Below are positions 1 through 6,834 of a DNA stretch of 11,455 nucleotides, one piece after another. Source of the DNA: an uncultured Planctomycetaceae bacterium. GTDB lineage: Bacteria; Planctomycetota; Planctomycetia; Pirellulales; Pirellulaceae. Made by a program: the position numbers and the translations under genes. Location of the stretch: positions 1-11,455 of the forward strand of contig CAIYOB010001459.1 of the NCBI GenBank assembly GCA_903927685.1, in the 5' to 3' direction. Below the pieces are notes generated by a model, which was given only the letters and a program-made list of their open reading frames with translations, had not been told where the DNA came from and did not search any database. The stretch's first letter is position 1. Every line of letters starts with the position of its first letter.

Positions 1-735
1 GAACCAGTCGGGATGCTCGCGGCCATACTTCTCCCACCAATCGCCGAAGCCGTGCCCGCCGCTCATGTCCATGGAATCGAGTTGCACCCGCTGGAACCTC
101 GCCCAGAGTTCTTCTCCGCTTTCCTTGTTGTCGCCCAGCGAAGCCTTCACCAGCAGCCCGCCGCGGGAGCGAATCTGCGGATGATAACGCCGCTCCAGCG
201 GCGGGATGGCGATCCGCTCGCGCCGGATAACATCCTCCTCGCCCGGCCACAGCCAGCGCACGTCGAGCTGTTCCTGGAGGAACGAATACACGGCGTTCGC
301 CGTGCCGTACTCCTGCTGGACGCCGGTCTTCATCGCGAGCCGACCCTGGGCCTGCATGTGCGCCGGGTTCCAGCGGTCGCGTCCGGCGATGACCAGGTGC
401 TTGTCGTTCGCGACGATCAGCGTCTCTTCGGGATGCTGGAAATCAAAGTCGGTCTGGGGAAACAACCGCTTTACCGCCGGCTGCACGCCGACCCAGATTG
501 CCCGCTGCGGCACGGGATTCGGCTGGCCGTCAATCACGGGCGGCTGCTGCCCACAGATCTTCCCGATGTAGTCCGCGAGCGTCTCCGCTGCATCCCGGGT
601 GCGCGGCGGCGCGTCCCGGAAAACGACGATCGGTGCGGGTGGCACATCCCGGGCGACGAGGACAATGTCAGCGGCGCGCAGCTGGGCCAGCGGCGCCAGC
701 AACAGGACGGACATGAGCGCGCAGGTGTGGTGCAT
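1..735 (-). CDS. Secreted DUF4838 / GH67 N-terminal-like protein, 5' part only
   Basis: The minus frame is open from ATG at 735 to the window edge: 245 codons, with no stop. The first 21 or so residues (MHHTCALMSVLLLAPLAQLRA) look like a signal peptide, with likely cleavage at RA-AD, so the product is probably exported. The stretch around residues 142-190 has the pattern I associate with DUF4838 proteins: an EYGT/AVYSFL segment, then RWLWPGEEDV (160-169), then an IPPLERRYHPQIRSR segment. The last residues (GHGFGDWW...HPDWF) also fit. The region before it (about 25-130) resembles the N-terminal domain of GH67 alpha-glucuronidases. Many such proteins are large secreted presumed carbohydrate-active proteins, and the catalytic role of DUF4838 is not well defined. 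There is no clear Shine-Dalgarno. An alternative ATG at 714 would shorten the signal peptide. It lies 112 bp downstream of the 505-residue secreted protein and may share its transcript. The C-terminus is outside the window. Confidence 0.85.
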   Translation of the reverse strand, partial: MHHTCALMSVLLLAPLAQLRAADIVLVARDVPPAPIVVFRDAPPRTRDAAETLADYIGKICGQQPPVIDGQPNPVPQRAIWVGVQPAVKRLFPQTDFDFQHPEETLIVANDKHLVIAGRDRWNPAHMQAQGRLAMKTGVQQEYGTANAVYSFLQEQLDVRWLWPGEEDVIRRERIAIPPLERRYHPQIRSRGGLLVKASLGDNKESGEELWARFQRVQLDSMDMSGGHGFGDWWEKYGREHPDWF

Positions 736-847
736 GGTTGAACCGGGGGCGGAGCGATCCGAGTTGGCGAAGCCCTCCAAGCCGCGTGACGGGTGACGGA
801 GTTGCCCCATGCCCACGCCCGCGTACTGCCTGTCCGCTGGCCAACGT
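736..847. other. Intergenic gap between DUF4838 gene and 505-aa gene
   Basis: This 112 bp gap separates two co-directional minus-strand genes. I see no strong terminator hairpin with a T-run and no convincing promoter, so read-through from the 505-residue gene into the DUF4838 gene is possible. Confidence 0.4.
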
Positions 848-2365
848 TCAGAACTCCAGCTTGTATTTCTGCGTCATCCGGCGCCGAACCGCGGACGAGG
901 CCTGCTCGATGCCCTGCATGATGAAATGCGCGTTGGCGTTGCCTTGGATCCGCTCTTGAGTGCGGATCTGCGCTTCCGCTTGTCCGCGCGCCGCGAGGTT
1001 TTCCTGCGCCGACCAGCCGTACACGACACCCGTCCTCCAGCGACTCACCGGTACGGGCACGGCCCAGGACCTGGTACTGTAATAGTTGGGAAGCTGCGTC
1101 TTGCGCATGCCCGACTTGGCGCCGATTCCCTTCATGGCGGTTTCGGACTGGCGGAGCGAGTCGGCCACAAAGACGCCGTAATCCAGCATTTCCGGGTCCA
1201 CATTCAGGATCGGGAGGTTATCGATCTTGCGGGCATAGCGTTCAAACCACGCGCCGACCTGCCCCCAGGTCACGAATTCGGTCGACTTGCGTTTCCCGCG
1301 CAGGTCGTCCAGCATCGTCGCGATCGTCTTGAAGTACTCCTGAGAGGCGTAAGCGATGATTTTTTCTTCGGGCTTGGCTCCCGAGGAGGCCACGGCCGGC
1401 GTGTAGTTGGCGGAATTGGGCGGCTCAAGCAGGCTGAGGATCCGCCGCATACCGCTGGGCTCGAGCACGCCTTCCAGGGCAATCTGGTGAGCGGTAACGC
1501 TCACCGTCCAGTCATGGAACTCGTCGATCATCAGGCCCTGCCCGCCAAGCACTTCGAGCAACAACGGTTTGGCGAAATCCGCGGTGGCAGAAACATCCTC
1601 CTGGAAGTCGATCTTGATCTTGCCGTACCGTTTTTGGACAAGTGTGATGCCGAGAGTCACGCCCCGCACCGACGCCAGGGCCTGACTCAGCTTGTCCAAG
1701 TCGACCGACTTGCCCGCCAGGGATTCCAACTCGCCCAGTTGGCTGCGGATCCAGGCCGGCGCCAGCGCGTTTTCCAGATCCAACGCCAGGATGATCGGGG
1801 TGCCGACATCCTGCACAAAGCCGACGGCTTCCTGCAGGTAGGGCGGCAAGGGCTGACGGTTGTTGTCGCGACTGGCTTCGATCCAGCGCCCCACGGACTG
1901 CCGGTTCGCGGGGGTCATGGCACCGATCAACGTCGGACCGAACTTGATCACGTACGTGTCGTCGGCCAGCGCGACCGCCGATACGCCGGCTACGACGTCC
2001 ACCTTCCCTCCATGCGATTCAGCGACTTGCGGGATGGACACTTCCTGGCTGACGTTTAGTAAAGCGGCCTCCCAGATCGGCTCCATTGTTTCCAGGTCCA
2101 ACTGCGACGCCAGCACAAAGCGGGTCGCCTCCGGCGGAACCATGATCATGCCTTGCTCGAACGCTTTCAGATGCGTTTCCCGCCAACGTTCCGTCTCCGC
2201 CATTGGGCTTTGAAACACCTTCTCGACATCCAGGATCACCACGACGTTCGGGCGATCCGGCAATCGCCGCACAAGGTGATCCACCTGGGCTGCCGCCACA
2301 CGTCCGGAAGCCAGTGCCATGAGCGCAAGCACGCCGAGTGCCATACGAGGCGAAGATCGAGTCAT
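848..2365 (-). CDS. Secreted protein of unknown function (505 aa)
   Basis: I do not recognise a family. The frame stays open upstream to 2503, but I chose ATG at 2365. It has a good Shine-Dalgarno (GAGGA at 2377-2373, spacing 7) and starts directly with a signal peptide: MTRSSPR, a hydrophobic run ALGVLALMALA, and an AAA-Q cleavage site near residue 25. The mature protein begins VDHLVRRLPDRPNVVVILDVEKVF and has no further hydrophobic segment long enough to span a membrane, so a periplasmic or otherwise exported soluble protein is likely. It has mixed alpha/beta composition and no cysteine cluster, heme motif or recognisable catalytic motif. The C-terminal 60 residues are rich in Q, R and A and probably helical, ending KYKLEF. 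The phrasing (P-N-V-V-V-I-L-D-V, then several A/V/L beta segments) resembles lineage-specific planctomycete secreted proteins, which is impression only. It is followed by the DUF4838 gene in the same direction. Confidence 0.8.
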   Translation of the reverse strand: MTRSSPRMALGVLALMALASGRVAAAQVDHLVRRLPDRPNVVVILDVEKVFQSPMAETERWRETHLKAFEQGMIMVPPEATRFVLASQLDLETMEPIWEAALLNVSQEVSIPQVAESHGGKVDVVAGVSAVALADDTYVIKFGPTLIGAMTPANRQSVGRWIEASRDNNRQPLPPYLQEAVGFVQDVGTPIILALDLENALAPAWIRSQLGELESLAGKSVDLDKLSQALASVRGVTLGITLVQKRYGKIKIDFQEDVSATADFAKPLLLEVLGGQGLMIDEFHDWTVSVTAHQIALEGVLEPSGMRRILSLLEPPNSANYTPAVASSGAKPEEKIIAYASQEYFKTIATMLDDLRGKRKSTEFVTWGQVGAWFERYARKIDNLPILNVDPEMLDYGVFVADSLRQSETAMKGIGAKSGMRKTQLPNYYSTRSWAVPVPVSRWRTGVVYGWSAQENLAARGQAEAQIRTQERIQGNANAHFIMQGIEQASSAVRRRMTQKYKLEF

Positions 2366-2577
2366 GGAAAGGTCCTCGGAAGAAATGGAAACGTCGCTGG
2401 CCGTTTGCATTCGAGTGACAGCGCCAGCCCTATCGAGCCTGAGCCCCATGTCACAGGATCGCGACCTGATCGTACCTGTACCAGAAGCTGACGACGCTCG
2501 CAATCACCCAGCGCTGGTTCAACCTGCAGCGTCGCAGACGACCTGATCCACTTGCCCGGACCATGCCCGCCGCCCGC
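2366..2577. other. Intergenic gap upstream of the 505-aa secreted protein
   Basis: These 212 bp lie between the start of the 505-residue gene and the stop of the porin remnant. They include the ribosome site GAGGA at 2377-2373. The minus frame remains open to 2503, but its composition is not protein-like and has no signal peptide start. No clear promoter, terminator or repeat is visible. Confidence 0.4.
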
Positions 2578-3452
2578 TCAGAACTTCAGCCGCGCCCTGA
2601 AATAGTACACCAACGCGTCATTGTCGGTGTTCGGGAGCAGGTACGACGTCTGGCGATAATCCACCTCGGCCCCGATGTTGAAGAAGCGGGTCACGTCGTA
2701 GAAGATCGACGTGAAATAGTAGTCATTCCTGGCCCGAGCCAGGGGCGCCAGGTCCCGCTCCAGCGGATCGTCGATGCCATAGCCGACGGCGGCCAGGATC
2801 TTCGGGAGAGGCTTGACGTAGACCTCGCCCCAGCCGCCGCTGGAACGAATCGGGCCGCCGGTGAATACGTTCAAGCTTTGCGAAATGCCGCCCCCGTAAG
2901 TGCCCAGCGCTTGCCCCGTGTAAAATTCGCCCTTGCACCCAAGCCAGCTCGTCACTTTGGCCCGCACGTCGCCGCTAATGCCCCAGGTTTCGGAGACCCG
3001 TCCCACATCGCCCGCCACGGCCCGTGCCTGCCCGATCACCCCGCCCAGACCGAATTCGACGGGCCGTTCCTTGGTGTCCGGAGCCAGACCGCCCAGAGCC
3101 AGGGCCACGCGACTCTCGATATTCGGCCAACCGTTGTCCGAGCCGATAGCGCCCAGTCCGGCCAATGGCACAAAGTCGTTGACGACCTGTTGTGTGATGC
3201 CCGCCTGCAGCGTCACCTGCAGCGCGTCATCCAGTTGCAGGTAGCGTTCGACGCGCATCTGGCCGCGGAACACGCCAAGATTGCCCGTTGCCACCCCAGG
3301 GGCGAAGGCGACCGAGTCGGGGCTGAGCGGCGAAATGATCGGGAAGAATGTGCCGAAGAGGAATCGGCAACTGTCATTGACCAGCTCACCGTAGGCGTTG
3401 ACCAGCAGCGGCGTCGACTGGTTCAACAAGGGGCGGTCACCCACGAAGACCG
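2578..3452 (-). pseudogene. Porin-like outer-membrane beta-barrel, 3' remnant
   Basis: This minus-strand reading encodes about 290 residues of a barrel protein. It shows alternating polar/hydrophobic strands, many aromatic and glycine residues, and a C-terminal strand ending LVYYFRARLKF followed directly by stop. A terminal Phe is the usual signal for outer-membrane insertion. Segments such as LVNAYGELVND, FGTFFPIISPL, SVAFAPGVATGNLG and FRGQMRVERY match the style of the planctomycete porin-like (DcaP/DUF-type) barrels I know. In those proteins they sit in the middle of the chain, after a signal peptide and an N-terminal half. Here both are missing. Upstream of about 3452 the same frame continues to 3579 but reads only the antisense of an amidohydrolase remnant (arginine- and serine-rich, no signal peptide). 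The gene is therefore 5'-truncated and almost certainly non-functional. The left limit is the stop codon. The right limit is approximate, between about 3440 and 3470. Confidence 0.65.
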
Positions 3453-3470
3453 TAAGGATGCGTCTGTCGC

Positions 3471-3638
3471 CAGATGCGCATAGCGGACAAGACCGGCTCG
3501 ATCGAGGTTGGCAAGTTCGCCGACCTGATCGTCCTGGAAAAGAACCTGTTCGACATTCCCGCGTCCGAGATCGCGGCAACCGAAGTACTGCTGACCATGA
3601 TGAATGGGACGATACGTCACAGGGAAGCGGGATTGTGA
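3471..3638 (+). pseudogene. Amidohydrolase (YtcJ-like) 3' remnant
   Basis: The plus frame reads QMRIADKTGSIEVGKFADL, then IVLEKNLFDIPASEI, then a TEVLLTMMNGTI stretch, and stops at 3636-3638. This is the typical C-terminal end of metal-dependent amidohydrolases of the YtcJ / amidohydrolase-3 type. There the GSIEVGKxADLxVLDxN signature marks return to the composite beta-sandwich domain, and the xVxxTxxxGxxV strand ends the protein. Only about 55 codons remain. An in-frame TAA lies at 3453-3455 and no metal-binding part of the TIM barrel is present. The rest of the gene (normally over 500 residues) was lost at the junction near 3455-3470, where the porin remnant begins on the opposite strand. 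It has no promoter or start of its own and is not expected to make a functional product. Confidence 0.75.
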
Positions 3639-3697
3639 ACCGGGAGGTGTGTATTCATGCGTCTGGTGTGGCAACCAGCATGGTGTGGAGACGAACG

Positions 3698-3817
3698 ATG
3701 TCGTGGGTTTATCTCGTCTTGGCTGGGGTCTGCGAAATTGGCTGGCCTATCGGCCTCAAACTGGGTTGGACGCCAGTCGGTGCGCGTTGGCTGTGGATCG
3801 GTTTGAAACTGAGTTGA
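3698..3817 (+). pseudogene. SMR-family (Gdx/SugE-type) efflux protein, 5' remnant
   Basis: ATG at 3698 follows a plausible Shine-Dalgarno (GGAG, about 8 bases upstream) and gives 39 residues, beginning MSWVYLVLAGVCEIGWPIGL. This is the first transmembrane helix of a small multidrug resistance protein. It has the membrane Glu at position 13, W16 three residues later and K21 at the helix end, the pattern of the guanidinium exporter (Gdx/SugE) branch. SMR proteins are about 105 residues with four helices. Here the second helix has only begun (RWLWIGL) when the sequence diverges into KLS and stop. The gene was thus cut after roughly a third. Its TGA (3815-3817) shares its last base with the ATG of the following channel gene, so the SMR start and ribosome site could now drive that gene by coupling. 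A short functional peptide is unlikely. Confidence 0.7.
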
Positions 3818-4191
3818 TGGCACAGACGGTACGAAACATGACGATCCGAACTGTGCGTCGCCTGATCGAGCGCTGGCGCGCGTGGCTCCCGGCCGCCTGG
3901 CTTGCCATTTGGTTGGGGGTCGGCATTGGGACGAGCGAGCTGCAGGGTCAGTCCACCGGCGCGGGCGATGCCATTCTCTCCGACGGGCAGGACTCACAGA
4001 CCAAGACCAAGTTGGCGGCGGCGCAGGAGGACTTGAACCGCGCTGTGGCAAGAAAGAACGATTCTCCCCCTGGAGCCACCGCCGCTGAGTTCATCGAATA
4101 CTGCTCGGCGCTGCAGCAACTCGTGCGGATGTACGAGTTTCAGCTTGATGATCTGAGTGCGTTGGAGAGACGGAGAAGTCCGGAGGATTGA
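3817..4191 (+). CDS. N-terminal segment of MscS-type channel (frame 1, before frameshift)
   Basis: ATG at 3817 overlaps the stop of the SMR remnant by one base. A second in-frame ATG at 3838 gives a compact signal peptide (MTIRTVRRLIERWRAW, then hydrophobic LPAAWLAIWLGVGIG). The protein then continues with a charged helical stretch (KTKLAAAQEDLNRAVARK; LQQLVRMYEFQLDDLSALERR) and ends at TGA 4189-4191. On its own it is a 124-residue exported coiled-coil fragment. Its last helix runs straight into the coiled coil encoded in the next frame (VRRIDEQIEAAG...). It is best read as the start of the following MscS gene, separated by a one-base frame change between 4157 and 4191. The two frames overlap by 35 bases. 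A genuine mutation, a sequencing error and programmed frameshifting are all possible. I see no slippery heptamer, so the last is least likely. Confidence 0.6.
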   Translation: MAQTVRNMTIRTVRRLIERWRAWLPAAWLAIWLGVGIGTSELQGQSTGAGDAILSDGQDSQTKTKLAAAQEDLNRAVARKNDSPPGATAAEFIEYCSALQQLVRMYEFQLDDLSALERRRSPED

Positions 4192-5956
4192 CGAGCAAAT
4201 CGAGGCAGCAGGAACTCCCATTGTCGCAGCGCGCTTGGCATGGCTGCGAGAACTGAAGGGTGCCCGTTATCGGGATGAGGCCGCTGGAATGGCATCTTAT
4301 GCCATTCGGATCAAGTTGAATCGTGAGCGATTGAGCGAGAATCAGCAACGGTTGGCCTTTCTCCAACGGCAACTCGCTTTGGCCAGCCTGAATATCAGTT
4401 TCCCTCAGGCCGACCTGGACAAGATCTTGAACGGACTGGAAGATGAACGTCAGCAGCGTGAGGCCGATGTCCAATCGGCGGACCAGGAACTGGCGGCTCG
4501 CCAGCAGGCGTTGGCCAACTCACGAGAGAGCCTCCGGCTCGTTCTGCACGACGCCTCCGGTGCGGACACCGCGGCGGCGACCGTGCGGAACCTGCGAGAT
4601 TCCGTGGAGTTGCAGAGCATCCAAGCGGAGACGGCGACGCAGCGGTTGACGGTGCTGCGGGAAATGCTGGCCAATCTGGCTACCGCACGTCAGATGTGGC
4701 AGTTGCGTTTCACGATTTTTCACAACTCGAAATTGGTGGACTTGCAGAACGCCGCGCAGCGAGTCGCCCAGCTCAACGACTTGATGGCGGCAGCCATGCC
4801 CTACTACCAGCAGCAGCTGACCCTGGCTGCCAACCAGATCACTGAGGAGCAGACCCGGCTCCACCGCCCGGCCGAGGGAGCCCCCAATGCTGCCAAGCTG
4901 CAATCCTATCAGCAGCGCGAGGATATCTTCTCCCGGGCGACCAAGAGTCTGGAGCGGCACCAGCGATTCGTTTGGCGCTGGCAGGAAACCATTGCGCTCG
5001 AGCGTCAAGCGTTGCCGTTCGCGGCAAGGGTCAAGGACTTATTCTCCGGCACCTCCGACCTACTGACCCGGCTGTGGCATTTCGAGGTTTATGTCTTCCA
5101 GGACACAATCACCACGATCGATGGCACGCAGGTTTCGGGACGACGCGGCGTGACGGTCGGAAAGATCTGCCTGGCACTGCTGGTTTTCCTCGTGGGCTAT
5201 TGGCTGACCGACGTCATTTCCCGCATTGTGGAATCGATTGCCGCCCGGCGTTCGCAGATCGAACGCAACCAGGCCCGCCTGATCCGCCGGTGGGTGCGGG
5301 TGGTGCTGGTCATTGGATTAGTGCTGTTCAGCCTCAAGTCGGTGAATATCCCATTGGCGGCGTTTGCCTTCGCTGGCGGCGCACTAGCCATCGGCATCGG
5401 CTTCGGTACCCAGACGTTGCTGAAGAATTTCAGTAGCGGAATCAGCCTCTTGTTTGAGCGTCCGTTTCGGATTGGCGACGTGGTGGACGTCCAAGGACAG
5501 CGCGGCACCGTGAGTAGCATTGGCATCCGCTCGTGCGTGGTGCACCTCTGGGACGGTCCTGAACAACTGCTTCCCAACAGCGCGCTGCTGGAAAACATCG
5601 TTACCAACTGGACCTACTCCGATCGGATCGTGCGTTTCAGCATTGAGGTTGCCGTGGCGTATGGCTCGGATACAAAGCGTGTGGCCGACTTGCTCGCCCA
5701 AGTGGCCGGAGATCACGTGCTGGTGGAGAAAGAACCGGAACCTCAGGTGTTGTTCATGGATTTTGGCGATAATGCCTTACGCTTCGAGCTGCGTTACTGG
5801 ATCGATGTCGTGGCGTGCAGTACCCCGCAGGTGGCGAGCGATTTGCGGCACCGGATTGCCTCGTCGTTTGCGGAAAACGACCTCCGAATGGCCTTTCCGC
5901 AACGGGACCTTCACCTGGATTCGCTCCGTCCGCTCCAGGTTGAGATCTTGTCATGA
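4157..5956 (+). CDS. MscS-family mechanosensitive channel (main part, after frameshift)
   Basis: This frame opens right after a TGA at 4154-4156. The nominal GTG at 4157 is probably not a real start, because the N-terminus is encoded in the preceding frame. Residues 1 to about 320 form a long, Q/R/L/A-rich coiled coil, expected in the periplasm as in MscK/KefA-like proteins. Membrane segments follow at about 333-353 (ICLALLVFLVGYWL) and 378-397 (VRVVLVIGLVLFSL). The pore helix comes next at about 402-433, containing GGALAIGIGFGTQTLLKNF with the Gly/Ala packing pattern of MscS TM3. The beta domain begins RPFRIGDVVDVQG and includes LPNSALLENIVTNW. The C-terminal alpha/beta domain ends near RDLHLDSL. 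The family releases solutes under hypo-osmotic shock in the inner membrane. The whole gene (3817-5956) would encode about 713 residues if the frame were restored. It converges on the GcvH-like genes 51 bp downstream. Confidence 0.88.
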   Translation: MRWRDGEVRRIDEQIEAAGTPIVAARLAWLRELKGARYRDEAAGMASYAIRIKLNRERLSENQQRLAFLQRQLALASLNISFPQADLDKILNGLEDERQQREADVQSADQELAARQQALANSRESLRLVLHDASGADTAAATVRNLRDSVELQSIQAETATQRLTVLREMLANLATARQMWQLRFTIFHNSKLVDLQNAAQRVAQLNDLMAAAMPYYQQQLTLAANQITEEQTRLHRPAEGAPNAAKLQSYQQREDIFSRATKSLERHQRFVWRWQETIALERQALPFAARVKDLFSGTSDLLTRLWHFEVYVFQDTITTIDGTQVSGRRGVTVGKICLALLVFLVGYWLTDVISRIVESIAARRSQIERNQARLIRRWVRVVLVIGLVLFSLKSVNIPLAAFAFAGGALAIGIGFGTQTLLKNFSSGISLLFERPFRIGDVVDVQGQRGTVSSIGIRSCVVHLWDGPEQLLPNSALLENIVTNWTYSDRIVRFSIEVAVAYGSDTKRVADLLAQVAGDHVLVEKEPEPQVLFMDFGDNALRFELRYWIDVVACSTPQVASDLRHRIASSFAENDLRMAFPQRDLHLDSLRPLQVEILS

Positions 5957-6007
5957 CGTCGCCCGAAACAGTGCACGAGTCGCAACGGCTGTCCGTGTGC
6001 GAGTCCT

Positions 6008-6781
6008 TCAGAAGAACGCCTCGGTCAGCTTGTTCCACGTCTCGTCGTCGATCTCCCGGTACAGGCCGTCGACAAACGTTCCGCCGTCGGGAAGGGCCGG
6101 CTGGAATGCCAGCTGAGGTCCTGCCTGGAACGTCGCGTGGCCGAGAATGGTCGTCAGCAAGCGGTCGATCTCCTGGCGGAACCAGCGTCGAGCCTCGCTG
6201 CCGCGCAACAGCGGAGCCGACTCTTTCTGCGGCTTGTCGGCTTGGATCCGGACGGCCCAGCCGCGCTCGAACGGGTCGTCGTTGACCAGACCGGGCTGCT
6301 CCCGCAGCGCCTCGTTCGCGGCCACCACGGTGCCCGACACAGGGGCCCGCACGTCCACACACCGGCCTCCGCGCCGCAGACGGAACAGTCGCTCGCCCTG
6401 AGTGACCCGGCGGCCAACCGGAGGCAGTTCCACCGCCTGGACCGGTCCCAGGATGGACTGGACCAAATCGTCGACACCGACCAACGCCTCGCGGCCGCGG
6501 ATCCGCGCCCAACTGTGGTTCGGATGCACAGCCACATCGGTCGCCAGGTGCAGACCGTTGTACGTGATCTGCGCTTCGCCCGACGCATCAAACCACTCGC
6601 GGAACCCCGGGCGGAGGCGGTACAGGACCAGACTGACCGCCAAGGCCAGCAGCGCCACGACGATCAGCAGGGGCCGCATGGCAATCGCCACGACCGCAAA
6701 CAGGAGCACTCCGACGAGCACGGAGAGAATCAGTGCCGTGTCGCGGATGCCTTCTTTCAGCCACATCGCTATCTGTCTCAT
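6008..6781 (-). CDS. Membrane-anchored GcvH-like protein without lipoyl lysine
   Basis: The start is ATG at 6781, chosen for a strong Shine-Dalgarno (AGGAG at 6793-6789, spacing 7). Earlier ATGs at 6796 and 6808 lack one. The protein is 257 residues. Two adjacent hydrophobic segments (about 15-34 and 36-55) form a membrane hairpin. A domain at about 78-180 then follows the glycine-cleavage H-protein fold: HPNHSWARI, VGVDDLVQSILG, VGRRVTQGERLF, APVSGTVVAANEALREQPGLVNDDP and GWAVRIQ. In true GcvH a lysine about 8 residues before APVSG carries lipoate. Here that place reads RRGGRCVDV, with no lysine, so the protein should not be lipoylated and cannot act as an aminomethyl carrier. A C-terminal tail (about 195-257) has a PDGG motif and ends in aromatics (TEAFF). 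It lies 53 bp downstream of a second GcvH-like gene and probably shares its transcript. A structural or sensory role is inference. Confidence 0.85.
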   Translation of the reverse strand: MRQIAMWLKEGIRDTALILSVLVGVLLFAVVAIAMRPLLIVVALLALAVSLVLYRLRPGFREWFDASGEAQITYNGLHLATDVAVHPNHSWARIRGREALVGVDDLVQSILGPVQAVELPPVGRRVTQGERLFRLRRGGRCVDVRAPVSGTVVAANEALREQPGLVNDDPFERGWAVRIQADKPQKESAPLLRGSEARRWFRQEIDRLLTTILGHATFQAGPQLAFQPALPDGGTFVDGLYREIDDETWNKLTEAFF

Positions 6782-6834
6782 TGGTCTACTCCTCATTCTA
6801 ACGGCCATCTTGCGAATCACGTCGCGGCGCAGGG

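Noticed and set aside
13..741. 242-codon open frame on the plus strand at the left edge
   Set aside because: It is a shadow of the DUF4838-type minus-strand gene, whose translation shows a signal peptide and family motifs.
809..2059. 416-codon open frame on the plus strand
   Set aside because: It is antisense to the 505-residue gene, which has a signal peptide and ribosome site. The plus product is His/Arg/Gln-rich with no domain, as expected of a shadow in GC-rich DNA.
2464..2550. Repeated ACCTGATC and a short peptide-like plus-strand stretch suggesting a transposase remnant
   Set aside because: The repeat is 8 bases and the stretch is too short to assign; no terminal inverted repeats or catalytic residues seen.
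2563..3483. 306-codon open frame on the plus strand
   Set aside because: It is antisense to the barrel remnant; the product has low-complexity H/R/Q/A composition and no domain.
3453..3579. N-terminal extension of the barrel frame as a real protein start
   Set aside because: The extra residues are antisense of the amidohydrolase tail, with no signal peptide, so they are not an outer-membrane protein start.
5957..6007. Possible terminator between the convergent MscS and GcvH-like genes
   Set aside because: Only 4-5 base GCAC/GTGC pairing with a long loop and no T-run, too weak to call.
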